Shown here: positions 1-4,351 of the stretch, in pieces | Position numbering within the stretch: position 1 is the stretch's first letter | Layout: every line of letters starts with the position of its first letter | Assembly: GCA_023412435.1 (NCBI GenBank) | Contig: JAEYNS010000374.1 | Location: 1-7,238, forward strand | Direction: 5' to 3' | Source of the DNA: Actinomycetes bacterium | GTDB taxonomy: Bacteria > Actinomycetota > Actinomycetes > Propionibacteriales > Propionibacteriaceae | DNA: 7,238 nt | Made by a program: the position numbers and the translations under genes | The notes under the pieces: generated by a model | Told to the model about the DNA's origin: nothing | Databases searched by the model: none | The model's input: only the letters and a program-made list of their open reading frames with translations

Positions 1-974
1 GCCCCGGCGAGGGCGGGCACCTGCTCGGTCGGCTGGTTGGCGGCGTCGAGGGTGGTCGCGCGCATCGCGACGGAGAGCGCGGGGTCGTCCATCACCCCGT
101 CGGCCAGGGCGCGGCGAGCCCGCCGGGCGTGGTCGAGCATCACCGCGGCATCGGCGGGGCGGGCTGACCTGTCGCGGGTGGTGGCACTGGTGACCAGGGC
201 GTCGACGTAGGGCGGGATGCCCTGGCGGGACTCCCGCCAGGACGGTGTCATCTGCGACGAGGGCGCGGGGATCTCGTTGTGGACGTGGCTGTAGGCGACC
301 TGAATCGGGGTTTCGCCGGTGTGCGGCTTGCGGCCGGTCAGCATCTCGAACAGGACCACCCCTAGGGCGTAGACGTCGGCGCGGGTGTCGCCCTTCCCGG
401 TGGTGACGAGTTCTGGCGCAATGTAGGACACGGTGCCGATCAGGGTCCCGGTCTGGGTCGCGGTGTGCGCGGTGACCGCCCGGGCGAGCCCGAAGTCGGC
501 GACCTTGATCTGGCCGCGGTCGGAGATCAGGACGTTCTCCGGCTTGATGTCACGGTGGATGATGCCCGCCTCGTGGGCGGCAGCGACGGCGTTGATCACC
601 GGCAGCAGCAGATCGAGCGCCCGGGCCGGCTCCATCGGTGCCTCGCGGGTGATCACGTGCCGCAGGGTGCAGCCCTCGACGTACTCCATCACGATGTAGG
701 GGCGCCCGGCGTCCATGCCCTGGTCGAAGACGGCCACCACGTTGGGGTGGGAGAGCCGGGCGGCGGCGCGGGCCTCGCGGTCGAAGCGGGAGACGAAATC
801 GGCATCGCCGCCCAGGCTGTCATGCATCACCTTGACGGCGACGGTCCTGGTCAGGCGGCGGTCGGAGGCCAGGTAGACGGTGGCCATGCCACCCCGGGCG
901 AGCTTGCGCAGGATCTCGTACCGTCCGTCCAGCACGTGGCCCACCAGGGGGTCGCCACTGCTCATGATCGTCAC
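1..974 (-). CDS. PknL-like serine/threonine protein kinase, N-terminal part (cut by the left edge)
   Basis: A Hanks-type kinase that phosphorylates Ser/Thr of partner proteins, probably as a cytoplasmic domain of a membrane signalling protein. About 324 residues are visible; any transmembrane or PASTA part would lie outside the window. Numbered from a GTG at 974, the glycine loop is ARGGMATV (26-33), the ATP lysine K48 (VAVK), the alpha-C glutamate E67 (RFDREA), the catalytic loop HRDIKPEN (140-147), the metal motif DFG (160-162) and APE at 186-188. All catalytic residues are intact. The first loop glycine is Ala, as I recall for mycobacterial PknL (IASGG). Start choice: GTG 974 has GGAG (980-983) at 5 nt spacing. 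An in-frame ATG at 965 is the alternative but sits 14 nt from that site. It is transcribed divergently from the ThiE-like gene. Kinase identity is very secure; the PknL sub-type rests on the loop and the neighbourhood. Confidence 0.95.
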   Translation of the reverse strand, partial: MTIMSSGDPLVGHVLDGRYEILRKLARGGMATVYLASDRRLTRTVAVKVMHDSLGGDADFVSRFDREARAAARLSHPNVVAVFDQGMDAGRPYIVMEYVEGCTLRHVITREAPMEPARALDLLLPVINAVAAAHEAGIIHRDIKPENVLISDRGQIKVADFGLARAVTAHTATQTGTLIGTVSYIAPELVTTGKGDTRADVYALGVVLFEMLTGRKPHTGETPIQVAYSHVHNEIPAPSSQMTPSWRESRQGIPPYVDALVTSATTRDRSARPADAAVMLDHARRARRALADGVMDDPALSVAMRATTLDAANQPTEQVPALAG

Positions 975-1024
975 GTCGGCTCCGGACACGTCGGGGAAGG
1001 AGGCCGTCCAGACCTGCGGGACCG

Positions 1025-1030
1025 ATTCTA
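1025..1030 (-). promoter_or_regulatory. Candidate -10 box (TAGAAT) for the kinase gene
   Basis: On the minus strand TAGAAT lies about 50 nt upstream of the GTG start at 974 and matches the actinobacterial TANNNT consensus well. No good -35 hexamer is seen at 16-18 bp. Transcription would begin near 1018, leaving a leader of roughly 45 nt that carries the GGAG ribosome site at 980-983. This is prediction from sequence only. Confidence 0.4.
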
Positions 1031-1071
1031 GGAGGCGTCGGCAAGTTCCGGCGACGGACTCGCCGGGGGTA

Positions 1072-1092
1072 GCCCTGCCCCGTGGGCAGGGC
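1072..1092. repeat. Perfect 9-bp inverted repeat, 3-nt centre, in the kinase/ThiE divergent region
   Basis: The arms GCCCTGCCC (1072-1080) and GGGCAGGGC (1084-1092) are perfectly complementary around CGT. The right arm contains the hexamer TGGGCA (1083-1088), which is also the best -35 candidate for the ThiE-like gene. A protein bound here could therefore block that promoter. It lies about 42 bp beyond the kinase -10 box, so it could also affect the kinase. It could instead be a hairpin, but no transcript is known to cross it. Confidence 0.5.
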
Positions 1093-1111
1093 CCGGCATC
1101 CGGCCTAGGGT
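1083..1111 (+). promoter_or_regulatory. Candidate promoter of the ThiE-like gene (TGGGCA-N17-TAGGGT), probably leaderless
   Basis: A -10-like TAGGGT (1106-1111) is preceded at exactly 17 bp by TGGGCA (1083-1088), which matches TTGACA at four of six positions. Seven bases after the -10 box comes an in-frame GTG (1119). That spacing puts the transcription start at, or within a base or two of, the GTG, the usual arrangement for actinobacterial leaderless genes. The same TAGGGT-N7-GTG module occurs at metF. Confidence 0.45.
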
Positions 1112-1119
1112 GGATGCCG
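1094..1119. repeat. 26-bp interrupted palindrome over the -10 box and start codon of the ThiE-like gene
   Basis: The arms CGGCATCC (1094-1101) and GGATGCCG (1112-1119) are perfect complements, and a CCTAGG palindrome (1104-1109) sits exactly at the centre. Only the pairs 1102/1111 and 1103/1110 break symmetry, so 22 of 26 positions are symmetric. The element covers the TAGGGT -10 box and the GTG start, a typical place for a repressor operator. It follows the 1072-1092 dyad after one base. No regulator is encoded in the visible window, so the binding protein is unknown. Confidence 0.5.
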
Positions 1120-1826
1120 TGACTGTTCTGCTCGGCGTCGCCGCCCGGATGCGCCTCGCGCGCCTGTTGTTGATCACCGACCTGAGGACCGGGCAGGGCG
1201 ACCTGCCGGAGTTCGTCGCCGCCACCCTGGCGGCGGGGGTGGACATCGTCCAGCTCCGCGACCCGAAGGCCGACAGCCGGCAGCTGGCCGCCGCCTTCGA
1301 CCAGGTGCGGGAGGTGGTGCTGCAGCACAAGGCGCTGCTGGGGCTGTACGACGCCGTCGAGGTGGCGCAGCAGGTACAGGCCGACGTGCTGCAGCTCTCC
1401 GAACGCGGGGCGGACGCCGCCAGGGCTCGCGAGAGCGTCCACCCGTGGGCGATGCTGGGACGCTCCTGCCACTCCGGCCGGCAACTGGGCGCCGCGCTGG
1501 CCGACCCCCAGGTCAACTATCTGACCGTAGGTCCCGTGGTCGGCGGCCTGTTCGGCACCGGCGGGCTCGACCTCGTCCAGGACGCGGCCGCGCAGGCGCC
1601 GCCGTCCGACCCCGCAGGCAAGCCGTGGTTCGCGGTCGGCGGGATCACCATGGACAACCTCGACGACGTGCTGGCCGCGGGCGCCCGCCGGGTGGCTGTC
1701 TCGCGCGCGATCACCGACGCCGCCGACCCGGCCGCTCAGGCAGCCGAACTCAAGCACCGCCTGGTCAGGGCCTGGAAGGACGACCCGGGAATGGGCCAGG
1801 TGGTGTTCGGCGGGATCAAGGGCTGA
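1119..1826 (+). CDS. ThiE-family (thiamine-phosphate synthase-like) protein with a degenerate active site
   Basis: A TIM-barrel protein of the ThiE/TenI family, 235 residues from GTG 1119. ThiE joins the thiazole and pyrimidine halves of thiamine in the cytoplasm. Family marks kept: QLRD (45-48), GRSCHS (114-119), VGP (137-139), and KPWFAVGGI with GARRVAVSRAIT near the C-terminus, which read like mycobacterial ThiE. Several ligands are altered. The Lys of QLRDK is Pro49 (Lys follows at 50). The Asn of the ND pair is Tyr77, with Asp78 kept. The GQxD segment reads SERG (94-97). The TPTKPG phosphate loop is replaced by a shorter Gly-rich stretch (142-149) without Lys. It may be a paralogue with another substrate, or inactive. 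GTG 1110 and ATG 1149 are other possible starts; 1119 is chosen for the -10 spacing. It stands alone on this strand. Confidence 0.85.
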   Translation: MTVLLGVAARMRLARLLLITDLRTGQGDLPEFVAATLAAGVDIVQLRDPKADSRQLAAAFDQVREVVLQHKALLGLYDAVEVAQQVQADVLQLSERGADAARARESVHPWAMLGRSCHSGRQLGAALADPQVNYLTVGPVVGGLFGTGGLDLVQDAAAQAPPSDPAGKPWFAVGGITMDNLDDVLAAGARRVAVSRAITDAADPAAQAAELKHRLVRAWKDDPGMGQVVFGGIKG

Positions 1827-1834
1827 CGTTCAGC
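1822..1834. repeat. Small dyad formed by the two convergent stop codons
   Basis: GCTGA (1822-1826) and TCAGC (1830-1834) flank CGT. The TGA of the ThiE-like gene and the TGA of the prenyl synthase lie in opposite arms. With five base pairs and no T-run this is too weak to be a convincing bidirectional terminator, yet it is the only dyad at the junction. The two convergent transcripts therefore probably overlap. Confidence 0.3.
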
Positions 1835-2930
1835 TCGCGCGATCGGCGGCGGCCCGGGCGAGGTTCGCCAGCGCCTGCCCGCCCTGCGGGGTCAACCCGG
1901 CGTGGCGCAAGCCGTCGATCGCGCTCCTGGTCGCGTCCGTGATCTCCTGCTCGACGACGGCCAGCGCGCCGCTGGCGGCGATGATGTCCTGCGCCACGCC
2001 GAGTTCGTGGTCCGACAGGTCCGCCCTGCCCACCAGCCCGGCCAGTTCGTCGGCCGCCGCGGGGGCCGCGAGCCGCAGGGCGTGGGCGAGCAGCGCGGTG
2101 AGCTTGCCCTCCCGGAGGTCGCCGCCGGCGGGCTTGCCGGTCACCCGCTCGTCGCCGTAGGCGCCGAGGATGTCGTCGCGCAACTGGAAGGCCCGACCCA
2201 CCGCAGAGCCGTAGCGGCCCAGCGCCTCGAGCACGTCAGGGCCGGCCCCGGCGAGCGCCGCCCCGAGCTGGAGCGGCCGCACCACCGTGTAGCGGGCCGT
2301 CTTGTACTCCAGCACCCGGTCGACCTGCCGGAGCACCTCCTCGGGTGCGGAACGGACGTCGAGGGCGGGGCGGGCCTGGGCGAGGATGTCGAGGAACTGG
2401 CCGGTGGTGACCTCGGTCAGCACCGCCTCCATCATCGGCATCGCCCGCTGGATGGTCGCCGCGGGCAGGCCGCTGCGCCGGAACATCTCCTGCGACCAGA
2501 CCAGCAGCAGGTCGCCCAGCAGGATCGCGCCGCCGCGCCCGAAGGCGTCGGCGTCACCCCGCAACCCCTGCTCGGCATGCCGCGCGGCGAACTGGCGGTG
2601 CGCCGCCGGCAGTCCGCGCCTGGTGTCGGAGGCGTCCATCACGTCGTCGTGCACCAGCGCGCTGACGTGCAGCACGTCGAGGCTGGCTGCCGCCCTCACC
2701 AGCGGGCCCGGGTCCGCCGGGACTCCCGCTGCCGCCACCCAACCCCAGGCGCAGAACGCCGGACGCAGCCGCTTGCCGCCCGCCGTGAACGCCTCGGCCA
2801 GGTCGGCCAGCGGTGCGGCGGCGGGACCGATCTGTGCCAACACCTCGCGCTGGCCAGCGAGGAAGTCGGTGATGGCGCCGGCCACCGCGGCCCGGAAGGC
2901 ATCGGAGAGGGGCTCTGCGGGGTCGAACAT
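1830..2930 (-). CDS. Polyprenyl (probably geranylgeranyl) diphosphate synthase
   Basis: A trans-prenyltransferase of 366 residues that condenses isopentenyl diphosphate with allylic diphosphates, supplying precursors for carotenoids, quinones or other lipids; cytoplasmic. Visible motifs in order: GGKRLRP (51-57), the first Asp-rich motif HDDVMD (94-99), TTGQFLD (175-181), the conserved Lys210 (EYKTARYTV), the second Asp-rich motif DDILG (252-256) and GKPAGGDLREGK (265-276). The fifth residue before the first motif is Ser90, not an aromatic one, which argues against a farnesyl-only enzyme and fits GGPP or longer products. Gly in place of the last Asp of the second motif is, as I recall, usual in actinobacterial IdsA-type enzymes. 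The ATG is 10 bp after the metF stop with no good Shine-Dalgarno, suggesting translational coupling to metF. Chain length cannot be fixed from sequence; idsA2-like is the best guess. Confidence 0.93.
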   Translation of the reverse strand: MFDPAEPLSDAFRAAVAGAITDFLAGQREVLAQIGPAAAPLADLAEAFTAGGKRLRPAFCAWGWVAAAGVPADPGPLVRAAASLDVLHVSALVHDDVMDASDTRRGLPAAHRQFAARHAEQGLRGDADAFGRGGAILLGDLLLVWSQEMFRRSGLPAATIQRAMPMMEAVLTEVTTGQFLDILAQARPALDVRSAPEEVLRQVDRVLEYKTARYTVVRPLQLGAALAGAGPDVLEALGRYGSAVGRAFQLRDDILGAYGDERVTGKPAGGDLREGKLTALLAHALRLAAPAAADELAGLVGRADLSDHELGVAQDIIAASGALAVVEQEITDATRSAIDGLRHAGLTPQGGQALANLARAAADRAS

Positions 2931-2940
2931 GCAGCCGAGC

Positions 2941-3870
2941 CTACGGGGCGGCAGCGGTGTGGTGCGGCGGGATCTGGCGCAGGTTGGCGAGGATCTCCGC
3001 GGTGGCCCTCGACCGGTTCAGGGTGAAGAAGTGAAGGCCGGGGGCTCCGCCTGCCAGCAGCCGGTCGCACAGCGCGGTGGCGATCTCCAGCCCGACCGCC
3101 CGCACCGCGGCGGGGTCGTCGGCGACGGCGTGCAGCGCGTTCACCATGGGGGCGGGCAGCGCGGCCCCGGAGAAGCCGGCGAAGCGCTCGATCTGGGCCA
3201 GGTTGGTGACCGGCTGGATCCCGGCCAGGATGGGCAGCCGGCAACCCAGCCTGCGCACCCGCTCGACCAGCCGGAAGTAGGCGTCGGCGTCGAAGAACAA
3301 CTGGGTGATGGCGAAGTCGGCGCCGGCCGCCTCCTTCTCCGCAAGGATCCTGGCGTCCAGGCCGAAGTCGGAACGCTCCGGGTGGGCGTCGGGGAAGGCG
3401 GCGACCCCGACGCAGAAGTCGCCGGTCCGCTTCACCAGCCGGACCAACTCGGTAGCGTTCGGCAGGCCGTCCGGGTGCGGTGACCAGGGTGCTGTCGGCC
3501 CCCCGGGTGGGTCGCCGCGGACCGCGAGGATGTGGCGGATGCCGACCTCGGCGTAGGACCTGATCGCCCCTTCGACCTCGGCGCTGGACTGGCTGACGCA
3601 GGTCAGGTGTCCCATGGTGCGGAAGCTGGTCCGTTCGGTCACCATCCGGGTCGCATCGATGGTGCGGCTACGGGTGGAGCCGGTGGCGCCGTAGGTGACC
3701 GAGACGAAGTCGGGGCGCAGCGGCTCGAGTTCGGCGAGGGCGCGCTGGAGCTGTTCCTGGCCGGCGTCGTCCTTGGGGGGGAAGAACTCGAAGGACATGG
3801 TGGGGTGGGTGCCAGCGCTCAGCAGGTCGGCGATGGTCGGCGAGGCGCCGGTGAGCGGGGTTCCAGGCAC
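2941..3870 (-). CDS. metF: 5,10-methylenetetrahydrofolate reductase
   Basis: An FAD enzyme that reduces 5,10-methylene-THF to 5-methyl-THF, the methyl donor for methionine synthesis; cytoplasmic. It has 309 residues, close to the bacterial MetF length of about 300. Motifs: SFEFFPPK (26-33) with the catalytic Glu28, VTYGATGSTR (58-67), HLTCV (88-92), the RGDPP loop (117-121), VAAFPDAHPE (155-164), ITQLFFD (187-193), then PILAGIQPVTN and GLHFFTLNRS toward the end. Start choice: GTG 3870 lies 7 nt after a TAGGGT -10 box, so a leaderless message is likely; GTG 3879 is in frame but overlaps that box. The open frame runs on upstream to about 4119, but that part is Pro/Arg-rich, unlike the family, and is rejected. 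The prenyl synthase follows in the probable operon. No methionine-type riboswitch was recognised upstream. Confidence 0.96.
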   Translation of the reverse strand: MPGTPLTGASPTIADLLSAGTHPTMSFEFFPPKDDAGQEQLQRALAELEPLRPDFVSVTYGATGSTRSRTIDATRMVTERTSFRTMGHLTCVSQSSAEVEGAIRSYAEVGIRHILAVRGDPPGGPTAPWSPHPDGLPNATELVRLVKRTGDFCVGVAAFPDAHPERSDFGLDARILAEKEAAGADFAITQLFFDADAYFRLVERVRRLGCRLPILAGIQPVTNLAQIERFAGFSGAALPAPMVNALHAVADDPAAVRAVGLEIATALCDRLLAGGAPGLHFFTLNRSRATAEILANLRQIPPHHTAAAP

Positions 3871-3903
3871 GCCCGCCACCCTAACCGAGCCCTGACGGCG
3901 GGC
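3871..3903. repeat. 7-bp inverted repeat flanking the metF -10 box
   Basis: On the plus strand GCCCGCC (3871-3877) and GGCGGGC (3897-3903) are perfect complements separated by 19 nt that contain the -10 box. The arm next to metF exactly fills the seven bases between TAGGGT and the GTG start, as in the ThiE-like gene. Short GC-only arms arise easily by chance in DNA of this composition, so the call is tentative. Confidence 0.3.
3878..3883 (-). promoter_or_regulatory. Candidate -10 box (TAGGGT) of metF, probably leaderless
   Basis: On the minus strand TAGGGT is followed by GGCGGGC and then the GTG start at 3870. The -10 hexamer and the seven-base gap to GTG are the same as at the ThiE-like gene. 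No clear -35 hexamer is seen at 17 bp. If used, translation starts at the 5' end of the message without a ribosome-binding site, which fits the lack of a well-placed Shine-Dalgarno. Confidence 0.45.
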
Positions 3904-4351
3904 ACCGAAGAGCTTCCGTGGCGGACGCCTGGGCCCTCCGCCCTGGTGCTCGCCGCGCTCACCCGCCGCCGCTACGGCCCCATAACCCCCACAGCGCAGC
4001 GAGCGCGAGGGTGCCACGGGCCGGCGCGGAGGGGAAGGCGCCTGCGGTGCGGTGGAGGGGAGCGAAGGTCGGGGTGTCTGGCCGGGGTCGGGGGGAATGA
4101 CCCCGGCCAGAACGCCCATCGACTCGGTGGAGCCGCGGGAGGTGCGACGCGCGTCAGCTCGGGAGGAGAGCTTGGGGCACTGGGTGCCACCGCGGCGACG
4201 AAGATCCCTGGTCGGAGGGTGTGGGGTTCCGCTCCGGTTGTTTCTACTGTGCCGGGCGAATTAGCCGTTCGCTACCTGATTCAGCACCGTTGGTGCAGCT
4301 GTTGGTCCTGAGACCGCTCTCATGCTGGTACCCCTGATCAACGGGAGAGCA
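3884..4351. other. Intergenic region between helD and metF, no convincing gene
   Basis: About 470 bp with no frame that looks coding; translations are low-complexity and rich in Pro, Arg and Gly. It holds a perfect 13-bp hairpin (4077-4111), a 10-bp palindrome GACGCGCGTC (4146-4155), and the dyads AGCTC/GAGCT (4156-4172) and GGCAC/GTGCC (4176-4188). Just downstream of helD come GCACC/GGTGC (4284-4296), GGTC/GACC (4304-4315) and GCTCTC/GAGAGC (4316-4350). Composition is not uniform: roughly 4226-4350 is visibly less GC-rich than the rest. I found no tRNA, no T-run terminator and no recognisable riboswitch. Confidence 0.6.
4077..4111. repeat. Perfect 13-bp inverted repeat, 9-nt loop: terminator or attenuator candidate
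   Basis: The plus-strand arms TCTGGCCGGGGTC (4077-4089) and GACCCCGGCCAGA (4099-4111) pair without mismatch around a loop of six G followed by AAT. This is the strongest stem in the window. Both neighbours (helD and metF) are on the minus strand, so it would act in RNA that reads on from helD toward metF. Neither side has a T-run, but high-GC bacteria often have such tail-less stems after operons. It begins about 240 nt after the helD stop and lies about 205 nt upstream of the metF start, so it could insulate metF from helD. Confidence 0.5.

Noticed and set aside
465..1031. Plus-strand frame of 188 codons opposite the kinase.
   Set aside because: It is a shadow of the kinase N-terminal domain, whose catalytic motifs are all present on the minus strand.
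1902..3483. Long plus-strand frames (374 and 393 codons) across the prenyl synthase and metF.
   Set aside because: Both are antisense shadows with low-complexity Arg/Ala/Ser/Gly composition, while the minus-strand frames match known families end to end.
3871..4119. N-terminal extension of metF to an upstream start near 4119 (392 residues in all).
   Set aside because: The extra 83 residues are Pro/Arg-rich, unlike any MetF N-terminus, and include the hairpin and the -10 box. Bacterial MetF is about 300 residues, which fits the start at 3870.
3532..4311. Plus-strand frame of 259 codons running through the helD-metF gap.
   Set aside because: Half of it is antisense to metF and the rest is low-complexity Gly/Arg-rich sequence with no domain or good ribosome-binding site.
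4284..4350. Classical rho-independent terminator immediately after helD.
   Set aside because: The dyads there are only 4-6 bp, one with a 23-nt loop, and no T-run follows on either strand.
3884..4351. A SAM or cobalamin riboswitch upstream of metF.
   Set aside because: I looked for the conserved cores on the minus strand and did not recognise them; metF appears leaderless, which leaves no room for a 5' aptamer.
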